From Ceratotherium simum simum (Eukaryota; Chordata; Mammalia; Perissodactyla; Rhinocerotidae), in assembly GCF_000283155.1 (NCBI RefSeq), contig NW_004454160.1, positions 6,649,809 to 6,713,808 of the forward strand: a DNA stretch of 64,000 bases. Reading direction: 5' to 3'. Position 1 is the first letter of the stretch; each line of letters begins with the position of its first letter. A program made the translations under genes and the position numbers. The notes beneath the pieces were generated by a model. The model saw only the letters and a list, made by a program, of their open reading frames with translations, was not told the DNA's origin and ran no database searches. Of this stretch, positions 9,320 through 20,140 are shown one piece after another.

Positions 9320-10720
9320 CCTTCACCTTCTGCAATCCCAACTTTTTCATGGTGAGTAATTGACAGAAGGCAGAAAATTAATTCCTCCTGGACCAATCCT
9401 GTGCAAAGGTGAAAGTCTCCTGACTCTCCCTGACCTAAGCCCCCCACCAGCTACACCCACACCTCCCGCATGCACCTCTCTGAGAGTTTACTTATCCAGA
9501 GGTCTACCCTCCTTTGTCTTTCCCTTGGATTTGCAATTGCTCCTTCAGGACGGTGACCATAGCCCTCTAACGTGATGTATAGAATAGAGCACAAAAGTCA
9601 GATACAAGTTATAACCGAATAAACCCCTCTATTCTCCCCGTTATTTTATGACTCATCTTTGCTCTACTTCATTCCCATGGCCTGGATCTAACACCTAGAA
9701 TGGCTCCAAGTCTGAAGCTTAATATCCAAATTTCTTTCTGATAACAACATCCCACCCTTGCAGCTCATTCACTCCCTTAACTTTCAACCCCAGAGTAACT
9801 TATGGTTCCAGAACTGCTCATTTGGCCCACAACTGTTTGTTCCCTTTGGCTTGACTTCTTTTCCTACCATGGTCTATCACTCCAGTGGCTCTCTCACCTT
9901 TCCGTTTACCTTCTTACCCCATTGTCTTTCTGTCCATCCACCCTAGAACACTCTAGCCCTGAATCAGTTCAGCCACTTGCATTCAGACCAATGAGTGCTG
10001 CTAAAGAAAATCACATTGCCATATAGATTCATGCTTTCCAATCTCCCAGGGCTCAGTGCTGCCAGAAATCCCTCCATGTGTCCTAGTCTTTCTCCCACCT
10101 CCTTAGGAAATAGTCCATATTTTTACCTCTTTCCATAAATCTACCCTTCATCTTTCTCTGTCCCCTCAATGACATCGCCTCTTAGTTCTATGGGGGGAAC
10201 TGAGGCCTTTATTCAAGGTCTTCCTTGGGCCCCTTGGCTGCTCAGAGATTTCAGAAAACATCCTTTTCCTCTTCCTACCTTCCTTAGTGGAAGATGTGGC
10301 TTTTTTTCCTTCTTAAATTTCCCCTCACCTTTGTGATGGACCCACCTCTCACCTCTGCCATAGACTTCACCACCTCCCTGTCACCTCAATGACCTCACTT
10401 CATCAAACATCCCAGATTTCTTTGTTAAATTTCACATTGTTCTACTCCATTGGCCCTGTTTCTTCAGTGTGTAAATGTGCTCAAATTTTTCTCCTCAAAA
10501 AACTCTTGTCACCACATTACCTACCCCTATCCCCAATTACTGTACTATGAGACAGAAGCAAAAATATTAAAAGTGAATATCCACAGACTCTTCTCTTAAT
10601 TCACCCTCTAATGAGAATTCTGTCCTTGTCTTCTTAGCCTTTCCTCTCCCTTCCTTCTATAGGGGAAGGATTTTTCTTTTTTTCCTTGCTGCACAGAATC
10701 TGGGCAATGAGGCAAGAGGA
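9320..10720. other. Unassigned pyrimidine-rich stretch
   Basis: About 1.4 kb whose plus strand is rich in C and T (many CCTTT and TCTCC words) with few long purine runs. This strand asymmetry is typical of an ancient LINE or LTR internal region, but I cannot match it to a family. Overlapping small open frames at 9758-10026 share the same bases and have no recognisable domain. Confidence 0.4.
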
Positions 10721-10724
10721 AAAC

Positions 10725-11391
10725 ACAATAGTCTCCCCTTATCTGCAAGAGTACATTCCAAGACCCCCAGTGGAAGCCTGAACTGTGGATAGTACTGAAC
10801 CCTATACATACTATGTTTTCTCCTGTATATACATACCTATGATAAAGTTTAATTTATAAATTAGGCACAGTAAGAGATTAACAACGACAACTAATAATAA
10901 AATAGAACAATTATAACAATATACTGTAATAAAAGTTACTGTGGATCTTAGCAACTTCAGCATATGATTTTGTTTCTTTCTTTATCAAGTTGAGAACTTT
11001 TACCTTTTCACTTAAAGGAAGTACTTTATAGCTTTTCTTTGGCATATCCGAATTGCCAACATCACTACTCTTACGCTTTGGGGCCATTACTAAGTAAAAT
11101 AAAGGTTACTTGAACACAAGCCCTGCGATACTGTGATAGCTGATCTGATAACTAAGATGGCTACTAAATGACTAATGGGAGAGTAGTGTATACAGTGTGA
11201 ATACGCTGGACAAAGGGATGATTCACATCCCGGGCCTGACGGGGAGAGATGGCATGAGATTTCATCACACTACTCAGAATGGTGAGCAATTGAAAACTTA
11301 TGAGTGGTTTATTTCTGGAATATTACTTTTAATATTTTTAGACTGTGGTTGACCATAGGTAACTGAACCTGCAGATAAGGGGGGACTAGTG
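10725..11391. mobile_element. Tigger/MER2-type DNA transposon, complete ends
   Basis: The left end CAATAGTCTCCCCTTATCTGC and the right end GCAGATAAGGGGGGACTAGTG form inverted terminal repeats of about 21 bp, followed on the right by TA, the Tc1/mariner target. The interior contains GTTTAATTTATAAATTAGGC, GTAAGAGATTAACAACGACA and ATATACTGTAATAAAAGTTA, which are hallmarks of MER2/Tigger2 non-autonomous derivatives. At 667 bp it lacks a transposase frame. Confidence 0.9.
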
Positions 11392-11489
11392 TAGAAAAAA
11401 GTCAGAGTAGCTGAGTGAATCAACATGATGATAGCTGTACCAAAGATGATAAGGAAGATAAGAGAGCCTGTTTGAGCTGGATTTCCATA

Positions 11490-11588
11490 CACATTTTAGA
11501 CTCACTGAACCAGAATATGCATTTTATTTTCAGGATATGGATTTAATAAGATCCCTACGTAATTTGTACATTAACGTTTGAGAAGCAC
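11490..11588 (+). mobile_element. MER5A-like hAT-Charlie right half
   Basis: AGACTCACTGAACCAGAATA, then ATTTAATAAGATCCCTACG and a final ACGTTTGAGAAGCAC, follow the right half of MER5-type elements, which end in GTTTGAGAACCACTG. The terminal bases are replaced by the start of an L1 fragment. Confidence 0.6.
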
Positions 11589-12354
11589 AAAAATTAACTA
11601 AAAATGGAGACATAAATGTGAAAACCTAAGAACATCAAACTCTAAAAGAAAATATAGGAGAAAATCTTATGACCTTGGGTTGGGCAAAGAGTTCTTAGAT
11701 ATGACAAAAAAACAAAAAAACATCATCCATATAAGAAAAAAATAGATAAATTGGACTTCCTCAATATTAATAACTTTTACACTTCAAAAGACATGATTGA
11801 AAAAATGAAAAGACAAGCCACAGATTGGGAGAAAATATTTGCAAATAACATATCTGATAAGGGACTTGTATTAAGAATATGTAAAGAACTCTCAAAACTC
11901 AATAAGAAGATAAACAATCCAATTTAAAAATGAGCAAAAGATTTGAATATACATTTCACTGAAGAACATATATGAATAAGTGCATGAAAACATGCTCAAC
12001 ATCATTAGTCATCAGGGAAATGCAAATTAAACCACCATAAGATACCACTACGTACCCTCTAGAATAACCATAATCAAAACAATAGACAACACCAAGTATG
12101 ATACTGGTGGGAATATAAAATGGTACAGCCACTTTGGAAAATAGTTTGGCAGTTTCTAAAAAGTTAAACATGGGGCTGGCCCAGTGGCGTAGTGGTTACG
12201 TTTGTGCACTCTGCTTTGGTGGCCCGGGATTTGCAGGTTCAAATCCTGGATGCAGACCTACGCACCACTCATCAGGCCATGCTATGGTGGCATCCCACAT
12301 ACAAAGTGGAGGAGGTTGGGCACGGATGTTAGCTCAGGGCCAATCTTCCTCACC

Positions 12355-12385
<31 letters not shown>

Positions 12386-12555
12386 ACATAAACTTACCAT
12401 AGAACCCAGAAATTACACTCCTGGGATTCTACCCAAGTGGAACAAAAACATATACCCACTTAAAGATATGATTGCCCATAGCGGCATTATTCATAATAGC
12501 CCAAAACTTGAAACAATTCAATTGTTTATCAAGGTGCAAATGAATGAGCACCTAT
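11589..12555 (+). mobile_element. L1 LINE, ORF2 C-terminal part, split by an ERE
   Basis: One frame near 11750 reads LDFLNINNFYTSKDMIEKMK and continues as RQATDWEKIFANN, the conserved C-terminal domain region of L1 ORF2. Downstream are CATTAGTCATCAGGGAAATGC and ACTGGTGGGAATATAAAATGG, and after the ERE the phrase ATTCATAATAGCCCAAAACTTG. Frameshifts and stops make it a dead copy. It is truncated on both sides. Confidence 0.93.
12172..12380 (+). mobile_element. ERE SINE nested in L1
   Basis: It begins GGGGCTGGCCCAGTGGCGTAG, has the decayed B-box GGTTCAAATCC, then GGGCACGGATGTTAGCTCAG and a 26-base A tail at 12355-12380. The flanks AAAGTTAAACAT (12160-12171) and AAAGTAAAACAT form a target duplication with one mismatch. 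The only ERE1-type copy on the plus strand here. Confidence 0.94.
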
Positions 12556-12967
12556 TACTTCAGCAGTCATTGTAGTCAGCCGTCAGTCAGGACAGGTGTC
12601 CAATAATTTCTAGCATGCCCTTGCTCTCTTCCTCTCCATGTCTGCTCCCCAACTGTTAACCTTACTGACCAATAGAGGCCCCAAGCCCGCCATCAGATAC
12701 TTGACTGGACCCATAGAAGCACTAGCTACATGAAGGCCAAAGCTTCCCATAGACCTGTCCACTAGTCTCCCTTCACAGATGGCTGGACGGGTCTGCCTTC
12801 CCAGATGGATTGAGTGATCATCCAGTATCACTTCTGGATCACCTAATACCACTTCCAGACCTTTACTTCCCTAGCTCCTTCCACAATTGTGAAAGATCTT
12901 ATTCCTAAAATAAGTGCCTTATCCCATACACCCATAGTAACTCTGCTCCCCTTACTGACCCCTGACT
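12556..12967 (+). mobile_element. Probable ERVL/MaLR-type LTR
   Basis: The segment ends CTTACTGACCCCTGACTGATA and is followed by GTTATTGGTACCAAAAGTGG, which resembles the junction between an ERVL-class LTR and its internal start. I cannot assign a subfamily. The 80-codon minus-strand frame here shows no domain. Confidence 0.5.
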
Positions 12968-13775
12968 GATACAGTTATTGGTACCAAAAGTGGTTCCAGG
13001 AGAACAGAGCCTTAAGGATGGGAATATGAAATTGGTTCACAGATACGACTATATTTAAAGGTATTAGATACTCTTTTGCTAATGGTAAATAGGACACTGG
13101 TAGTCCATGGCATGCAGTGGCAAACTTTACTTAAATGACCACCTACCTGTAGTCACTTGAAATCAAGCTCCTAGAGAAAGCAAGGCATTGAGTACCAAGT
13201 GGCTGCTGCCACATAAGATTTTAGTGCAAATAAAAATTATAAATAATTTGGGTGCTTCTAAGTACAATGGAGAGCTTGGATAAAGAAAATGATGAGCAAG
13301 CCAGCCCTGATGGCCTAGTGGTTAAAATTCAGTGCACTCTGCTTAGGTGGCCCAGATTCAGTCCCCAGGCATGGAACCACACCACTTGTCTGTCAGTAGC
13401 CATGTTGAGGTGGTGGCTCACATAGAAGGATTAGAAAGACTTACAACTAGAAAATACAACTGTGTACTGGGGCTTTGGGGAAGAAAAAAAAAAGAGAGAG
13501 AAAGATTGGCAACAGGTATTAGTTCAGGGTGAATCTTCCCCAGGGGGAAAAAAAATTCTTCAAACTTTCAGACCAAAACATTTCCCTTTAAAAAAGAAAA
13601 GAAAATGATGAGCTCAATGCCCTACATGCCCAAATCAAGGTATAAGTGATAACCCAGATAGCTTCTATGACTGCCCTGAAAGGAACCCTTATCTTCTGTG
13701 GGTGCAGGCCAAGATTTATGAAATCCAAACCCAAGGTCTATTCTCGAAGATGGCTGACTTACCACACAGAAAGAA
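12968..13775 (+). mobile_element. Probable ERVL-like internal remnant, split by an ERE
   Basis: Sequence on both sides of the ERE is contiguous once the 16-bp duplication is discounted. Phrases such as GAACAGAGCCTTAAGGATGG and CTTCTGTGGGTGCAGGCC resemble ERVL internal sequence. No open gag or pol frame remains, and no second LTR is seen. The element is dead and truncated. Confidence 0.45.
13298..13597 (+). mobile_element. ERE SINE (ERE2-like type), perfect 16-bp TSD
   Basis: It begins AAGCCAGCCCTGATGGCCTAG, has CATGGAACCACACCACTTGTC and TGTACTGGGGCTTTGGGG, and a tail module GCAACAGGTATTAGTTCAGGG. The duplication AAAGAAAATGATGAGC is identical at 13282-13297 and 13598-13613, so about 55 bases of A-rich 3' tail belong to the element. 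This subtype differs from the GGCCGGCCC-headed copies. Confidence 0.95.
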
Positions 13776-13778
13776 TTT

Positions 13779-13885
13779 ATATCTTTAAATGTATTAAAAG
13801 CCATTGAACTGTACACTTTAAACAGGTGAATTGTACGATCTGTGAATTATATCTTTAAAAAACCATTACCAAAAAAGAAAGATTC
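13779..13885 (+). mobile_element. L1 LINE 3' terminus
   Basis: AAAAGCCATTGAACTGTACAC, TTTAAACAGGTGAATTGTAC and GTGAATTATATCTTTAAAAAA are the sense 3' end of eutherian L1M elements, with an A-rich tail. Only the last 100 or so bases are present. Confidence 0.9.
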
Positions 13886-13894
13886 ACAAGAGAC

Positions 13895-14938
13895 TTGCAA
13901 GGGCCTGTTGATTTCCCTCTGGACCTCTCCCTACACAAGACCCTTTCCTTGTCCCATCTACAGTCGCTGGTGATCTCATCGAAGCTCACAGCTGTAAGTG
14001 CCATCTATATGCTGATGACTCAAATTTACAGCTTCACTTCAGACCTTTCTCCTGAACTCCAGACTCATATATTCAATTGCTTTCTTTAAATCTCTGCTTG
14101 GATGCCTAATAGGCATCTCAAAATTGCCTTATCACAAATGAGCCCTTTTAGTTTCCCAACTTGCTTCTCCATGGCGAAAACTCTTGGTGTCATCCTTATC
14201 TCTTATCTTTATTTTATACTCGCATCCAAAACATTAGTCAATCCTTCAAAAATATATTTACCTCTCACAGCTGCCACTGCCATCATCCTAGTCTGAGACT
14301 TTATTACCTTTCACCTATGCTGTTGGAGTGGCCTCCTAGCTGGCCTCTTGCTTCTAGCTTTGCCCCTCTTCAGTCTATTTCCAGCACATTAGCCACAGTT
14401 ATGCTGTCAAAATATTAGTAGATCACATTACTACTTTGCTCAAGACCTTGCAACAGCTTCGCATTTCCCTTAGGGGAAAAGCTGGAGTCGTTACAATAGT
14501 CTGCACGACCCCAGATGATCTGCCCCCCTCAACCTCCCAAAACCTCATCTCTTTATACTCCCTCCCACCCCCTCACTCTACCCAGCCACACTGGCTGTTT
14601 CAGGGGTCCTTGAATGTGCTGAGTTTACTCCACCTCAGGGCCTCTGCTCAGAATGTTCATCCCCCAGACAGCCACATGCCTCGTGTCTCAGTGCTTCTCA
14701 GTATCTTTCCCAGTGAGGGCTTCCCTGGCCACTGTTTAAAATTTCAAACTCTCTCCACTCCTGAGGTCCCTAACACCTTTCTTTGCTTCATGTTTTTCCC
14801 CTATTACTTATCGCTCTCCTACACACTACACATGGCAGGGATTTTTGTCTTCTTTTTTCTCTCTCCACTGTGATATCCCCAGTGTCTAAAACTGTGCCTG
14901 GCACATAGTAGGTTCTTGATAAAAAACTGTAGAATGAA
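13895..14938 (+). mobile_element. L2 LINE with RT YADD motif and 3' UTR
   Basis: One frame gives CHLYADDS, with the polymerase-site codons Y-A-D-D at 14008-14019. A frameshift a few bases later moves to the frame reading FTSDLSPELQTHIF, matching the conserved L2 reverse-transcriptase sequence. The rest follows the L2 3' region in order: GGAGTGGCCTCCTAGCTGGCC, CCTCAGGGCCTCTGCTCAG, GAGGGCTTCCCTGGCCACTG and CTGTGCCTGGCACATAGTAGG. The 145-codon frame at 14436-14873 lies inside this 3' region and is not a gene. Confidence 0.93.
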
Positions 14939-14944
14939 AGTATG

Positions 14945-14998
14945 CAGAACGCTTAACATGGTGTATTGCAGGTACTCAATTAAGTTAGCTGTGACTAT
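14945..14998 (+). mobile_element. MIR 3' tail scrap
   Basis: AGAACGCTTAACATGGTGTA followed by GCAGGTACTCAATTAAGTTAG matches the MIR 3' tail (reference AAGCGCTTAGAACAGTGCC, GTAAGCGCTCAATAAATG). Confidence 0.6.
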
Positions 14999-15044
14999 GT
15001 AGCTGATTATTTCAACCACAAAGTTGGGAGTAGAGCCTTTTCCT

Positions 15045-15775
15045 TCCTTTTCTTCCTCCCACTTTCATATCTAAATAGTCACAAAATTCTATAGCATCTC
15101 CCTTAGCGTCACCCCTCGTCATTTCTCACCTGGATTATTGTAACAGGCTTCAGACTGAATCCTGTCATTTTTCCCTCCTCTTTTTTCTTTTTCTAAACAT
15201 TACTGCCAGTGTTTGGAAATCACAAATCTGATTAGATCAATCCCCTGCTTAAAATTCTTCAATGGCTCTGTGGACCTGTCAAGATAAAGTTTACATTCTT
15301 TCACTTAGTACCCAAATCCTTTCCTGATCCAGCCCTCTGACACCCTTTCTGGCCTTTTCTCCTGAGATTCTTCCTCACACCCTTTGCTCCAACCAAACAG
15401 AGCCACTTGGTCCCCCAGAGTAACGCTCCTTTGCGCCTCCTTGCTTCTGTATACGCAGTCCCTGCTGCCTGCAATGGCCTTCTTCCGCTTTCTCTTTTTG
15501 AAATTTAGCGAATCATACTCACCTTTCGTATCTCATCTCAAGTGTGTTGGACTCCAGAAAGTCTTCCTGGGCCTCTGGGTCTGATTTAGATAACACTTTT
15601 CCGTGCATGTCTCCACCACCGCACCATAGCCCTTCAGTGCAATTGGTGGTGTGCTGGTCTGCCTCCCCCACTAGTGAATACAAACCTGGAGGGTAGGAGT
15701 GGCTTCACACTGTACTTACACCTCCGTGCCTAGCATGGAAATGAGGGGATGGAAGTGTTTGCTGAATTCGTGGTG
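15045..15775 (+). mobile_element. Second L2 LINE 3' region, same orientation
   Basis: The L2 3' order repeats: CTCACCTGGATTATTGTAAC, ATCAATCCCCTGCTTAAAA, TTCTTCAATGGCTCTGTGG, AGTCTTCCTGGGCCTCTGG and CCCACTAGTGAATACAAACC. It covers the same consensus interval as the copy ending at 14938, so it is an independent insertion or a duplication. Confidence 0.88.
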
Positions 15776-15779
15776 GTTG

Positions 15780-17135
15780 TAAGGTTAAGACTGTGCTAGA
15801 TTCTTGAGGCTGCCTTGTCTAGAAGAAGAGAGGCAGGCTGGAAGCCGGGAGGCAAGACATTCACACAAGAGATATTTAGAGTTGGTCTGCTCTTGGGGTT
15901 AGAGAGTAACCACTTCAGAGAGAATAGGGAATGGGCCAGGCCCTACAAAGCAGCAACGATAGGATAAGCACTCTGTACTGTGCATTCCTGATTTGAAAAA
16001 TGTTTCTGATATTTTCTTTGTGCATTTCCTTTTTATTATCCCTTAGCATTTAACAAAATCTAATGGAAAATTCCAGCCTGCCTTAGCTATTCTAAAATAA
16101 TCCATGAAGAACAGCCTGGGTCCATGATTGAGTCATAGTATTAAAGGGCTGGCCATGTTCCTCTTGGTGATGGCAGCAAGAATCTGTTCTAAACAGAGAA
16201 GAATTTTAAGTGCTCTCTCATTTTGGAGGGCTTAAGATTTCCCTCTATGCCTTCAGCAAAGAAAAGGTAAAATTTACGGTGTGCAGTCCTCCCCACTCAT
16301 AGAGTCTCTTTCCTGAGCTGAAATCTTGAAGCCTTTGTGTTTTCTTTTATGAGAGAGGCTTTTCCCCTCACAAATGCTTAATAAATGCTTGGAATGAGGG
16401 CATTTTCTGATTGGTTGTCCAGACATAAAGAGACATTCTGACTGGCCAGTGCAGAGGTGGATGGAGTGGGTGAGGGATAGGAGGGTGGAGATGGAAAGGT
16501 AATGGAAAGGCCCGGAAAGCTCCCTCTGCTCAGAGAGAGCACAAAGGCACAAGTGATGGTGAGCACATAAACACATTACTCAATGTGAGAGTTTCATTCT
16601 TTTGAAATAAGCTGTTGTAAGACAGGGGCAAATATTTAAGCAGCAGTTGGAGCGTTTGCAATTACAACTCCTGCTGATGAATTTAAGATGGTAAAAGGGC
16701 AACAGAGCACATTGGCTCAGAACAGTGTTAAGACTTAGTGATAGAAAGTAGTCTGTCAAAGGCGAGGTCTGGGAGGGCATGGAAAACCAAAAGAAAACCA
16801 AGCAAGTGCAGTGGATAAATAATGGAGAGAGGCAGTAACAACCACCTTATAATCACCGAGAAAATACCAGCATTAGTAAATCTTGAAAGACAGATACAAG
16901 ATGCGGAAGATGAAGGAGAGGACTCTCAGAAGAGCCAGTGGTGATGGGAAAATTGAAGATGTTAGAGGAGGAGGACAAGTAACAAAAATAAAGTATAACA
17001 AAAAACTAACAGATTCTAACCTGCCATTTGTTTCATGTGGGTATAGAGCACATCTATATAGTTTCTTTCCTTTAAAAGTGTAGCCATTCCTATAAATATT
17101 CATCTTCACGTAGCTAGCAGAGAGTGATTTTAGAC
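15780..17135. other. No recognised feature, about 1.35 kb
   Basis: Mixed-composition unique sequence. A purine-rich plus strand at 16370-16560 leaves a 100-codon minus-strand frame with a high Ser/His/Pro content and no domain. Nothing supports a gene. Confidence 0.5.
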
Positions 17136-17144
17136 ACGTAAACT

Positions 17145-17295
17145 TTTAGTGCTGGGGCTCAAAGGCCATCTCTTCCAACCCCCATCATTTCACAGATGAG
17201 GATCCTGTGGTCCAGGGAGGGGATGTGATTTGTGCAAGATCACACGCCCAGACAACGTACCTGACTTCACTTCCAGCATTCTTTCCATGACATTT
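17145..17295 (-). mobile_element. MIR-family SINE (possibly MIR3)
   Basis: CATTTCACAGATGAGGATCC, CCAGGGAGGGGATGTGATTTG and GCAAGATCACACGCCCAGAC follow reverse-complement MIR. The preceding AGGCCATCTCTTCCAACCCC is the MIR3-like flank. Confidence 0.7.
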
Positions 17296-17299
17296 GGAG

Positions 17300-18080
17300 T
17301 TTCCAGTTTTTTAAAGTAAAAAGACTCACTTTTTAATGTTAAATATGTTGAACACTCTCAGATGATCAAAGCTGCACTTTTAGTATCTACTGATTACAAA
17401 GTTTATATGCAGTAATGATAAAAAGCTACCATGATTTCAGTAAAGCTTATAAAGTATCTTGCGTAGTATTAATCACAAGAGCGTCCACGTACATCTGAAA
17501 ATGCATAGTATCTCTATGAGCGGCACGTGATGGTTGCAGTCTCTGGGCAGCCTGGTGCTCAAATGGGCCGTAGCCCTGAAGCCTCCTAGGGCTGGCAGCT
17601 TCCAGGTTGGGAACAGGGCCCCGAACCAGGATAAGCTGGCTCTTTCCAAACCAAGAATGAAAAAAAATAATTCCATTCTCTTAAGAACAAAGAAGGAATC
17701 AAGCAAAATTGAGTACCTGAATTTGAAAAGAATTTCATAAGGACTTTGGGTAATTTTAGACCACAGAAGAAGAGGGTCCTATTCTGTGTGCCCCTCCCCA
17801 GCTTTGGTCTTGGCAAGATCATCACCAGGGGCTCTATTGGCAAGTGAATGGTGACTGACGCACAGCAGAGGGAGAGGGGCTGGCCTCCTGTCTTCACAGG
17901 CAGGAAGAAATTCAATCCGAAGTGGGAGAGATTCAGTGTTGCAGCTCAGTCCTGGGACTTGGAGGAGGGTTGGAGTGGGAGGGAAGGCTGAGGGCTGCAG
18001 TCGTCCTCAGACCAGGAGACTGCTCAGTCTGGGAAATCTGTGGGTTGCGCTGGTGGGGACACTCCCAAGAGAAAGCTAGG
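17300..18080. other. No recognised feature
   Basis: Unique-looking sequence. Overlapping frames of 109 codons (minus) and 68 codons (plus) around 17.53-17.91 kb read the same bases in opposite directions without recognisable motifs. Confidence 0.5.
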
Positions 18081-18084
18081 TCAC

Positions 18085-18310
18085 TTAGCATTTACTGAAC
18101 ACCTGCTGTGTGCTAGGCACTCTGCTAGGTGCTTCACGTGCTCCATTTCCTTTATTAATGGCACTTTGAGGTAGAGGCTATTGTTGTCTCCCTTTTACCA
18201 TAGAGGAAAGAAAAGCTTAGAGAGGCTTTGTAACTTGCCTAAGATCTCAGAGTTGGAATTGGAACCCAGACAGCTTGATTCCAAAGTGCCCGTTCCCAGC
18301 TACAATGTTA
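18085..18310 (-). mobile_element. MIR SINE, nearly full length
   Basis: Reverse-complement MIR in order: GCATTTACTGAACACCTGCTG, GCTAGGCACTCTGCTAGGTGC, CATAGAGGAAAGAAAAGCTTAG, TAACTTGCCTAAGATCTCAG and ATTGGAACCCAGACAGCTTG. Confidence 0.88.
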
Positions 18311-18324
18311 GCAAGCAAGAATGT

Positions 18325-18415
18325 AGCTTAATGGAGATAATCCATGTAAAGTGCTTAACACTGTGCCTGGGCATCTAAAAAGGGCTTATCACATGGCAAT
18401 GATGATTATCAATAT
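18325..18415 (+). mobile_element. MIR 3' half, opposite orientation
   Basis: GAGATAATCCATGTAAAGTGC followed by TTAACACTGTGCCTGGGCATC is the sense MIR 3' half. It lies head-on against the minus-strand MIR just upstream. Confidence 0.8.
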
Positions 18416-18419
18416 TTTT

Positions 18420-20135
18420 AACTTTATTACTTTGGACGTGCAAATCACATAAAAAGATCGCAAATACTGGGGTGTTGTAAGAAAATTAGAGTGTGAAATC
18501 TCCCAGGATGGACTCTAAAATAAAAAAAGAATTGTGCCCCTGGTTTAGAGAGAGAAACCTCCCACATCAGTGCGGTGACTGGGAGCCCAGAGGTGTGGCC
18601 AGGGTACAGATGTGGACATTGATGCCTGCCAGGGGCGACTAGGCTACCTCCACCAGGATGACAAGAATGGCGGTCAATGCAGGGGCAGGCCTGCATGAAG
18701 GACACTGCGGAGAAGTGTCTGACCTGGGGAGGGAGCTCCTGGGATTTGGTTGGTGGGGTTCAGACACAAGATTATTTCATTACCATTTACTCTAATTTAT
18801 TATTTCCCATTTCCTTGTGTCCAGGTGGATGTGAAGGGGACATTTGCCAGCAAGTGACATCATAATAGAAAAATACAGATACTGCCAGAATCCAGGAAAG
18901 TTGAGCTTCAATGGTAGAAAGAGTTTGAATAAGTTTTGAATTTAGCTAATCCACTTACTAAATCAGGAGTGGCCCTTTGGAACACTTATTCAAAAATCTC
19001 TATTTTGAAAAACATGGAATATTTCAAAGAGAGTTCTGCCATGGTATGTAAGAAAGAGGGCATGGTTTGATAGCTTGAATTTTCAAAAAATTATGTGTTT
19101 CATTTTAGAGAATTAAAATTGTATATATATAGCAAAAACAACTTTCTTTAAAATTTCAAGCAGAGCTTTGAAAACTTCACACCCAATTGAGTTTATTCAT
19201 CCTCCAGGGAGTAAAGTTCTTTTGCAAATAACAGTTTAATCCATGAAACTGGCTCTTATAGTCCCAGTTAGAGAATAAGATTTTCTACTTAATTTGACAA
19301 AATGATTGAACAAGTTTTGTGGAATTTGGCAAATGTTCCTCTGGAAGTTGTCATTTTTTCTTCTTGTTAACTGAAAACAGGGAGGCTTATATGGTAATAT
19401 CCACCAAAGAAAATGCATTGTTTGAGGTAATCAGTTAACTTAAGGAGTCTCAGATGTTCTCCCAGAAATTGCTCAGAAATGAGACTGGTCCATCCTGAAA
19501 AGTCTGATGAGACGGGAAGTGTAGCATTTTAAAGGCCTTTTTGGAGTGTGTGTCCAAGGTTTGGTGTGAGAAGGAGGAAATATTACGTTAACACGTTGGT
19601 ATTTTCAGGTGACATCAACACCAATTGTCTAGAGAATGACAAGACTCAGCATACCATATAAAAAGATTGGTCCTCTGATGGGCAAGACTCCCAAGCAGAA
19701 ACGTATCATAATAGAGACAAATGAGTGTTAATAACATAAACAGTCTGGGACAGGCCTTCCACGATAAGTAGGGCTATTACAAAACCTGATTAGGATGTCA
19801 GACTGGCGAGGACAGAAAATGTTTCTAATCCTTCCACATCGTACCGAGCAAGGGAAGCAGGCCCCAGGAGGAGCTTGCTGTGGAAGAAAATTTGTGCATT
19901 TCTCCAATAAGCCAAGATTCTCAAACTTTATCAGTCTGGGGTCTACTTTGTAGAACAACAGCTTCTCCCATGACTCAGCCTGTCCTCAGCCATGAGGTCA
20001 TTGCAGACATCAAGGGCTTTGGGTTGCTTGGGAGGCCTAGCTGGTGTCTCTCACAGGCAGCCCCATCCCTGTCAGTAGCACTAGTGAGACGCACCTGTTC
20101 TCTTGAAGAATCCTAACAGACATTGGGATCACTGT
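18420..20135. other. No recognised feature, about 1.7 kb
   Basis: AT-leaning unique sequence with no microsatellite or transposon signature I can name. Small open frames of 60-86 codons are unsupported. Confidence 0.5.
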
Positions 20136-20140
20136 CTGTC

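Noticed and set aside
11298..11492. Tigger-overlapping 64-codon minus frame as transposase remnant
   Set aside because: The element is a 667-bp non-autonomous derivative, and the frame runs out through its terminal repeat into flanking DNA.
12556..13775. ERVL-like block as an intact provirus
   Set aside because: Only one LTR-like end is seen, there is no gag or pol frame, and an ERE and other elements interrupt it.
14436..14873. 145-codon plus-strand frame
   Set aside because: It lies wholly in the L2 3' region and is out of any conserved frame. The real L2 RT remnant is upstream and frameshifted.
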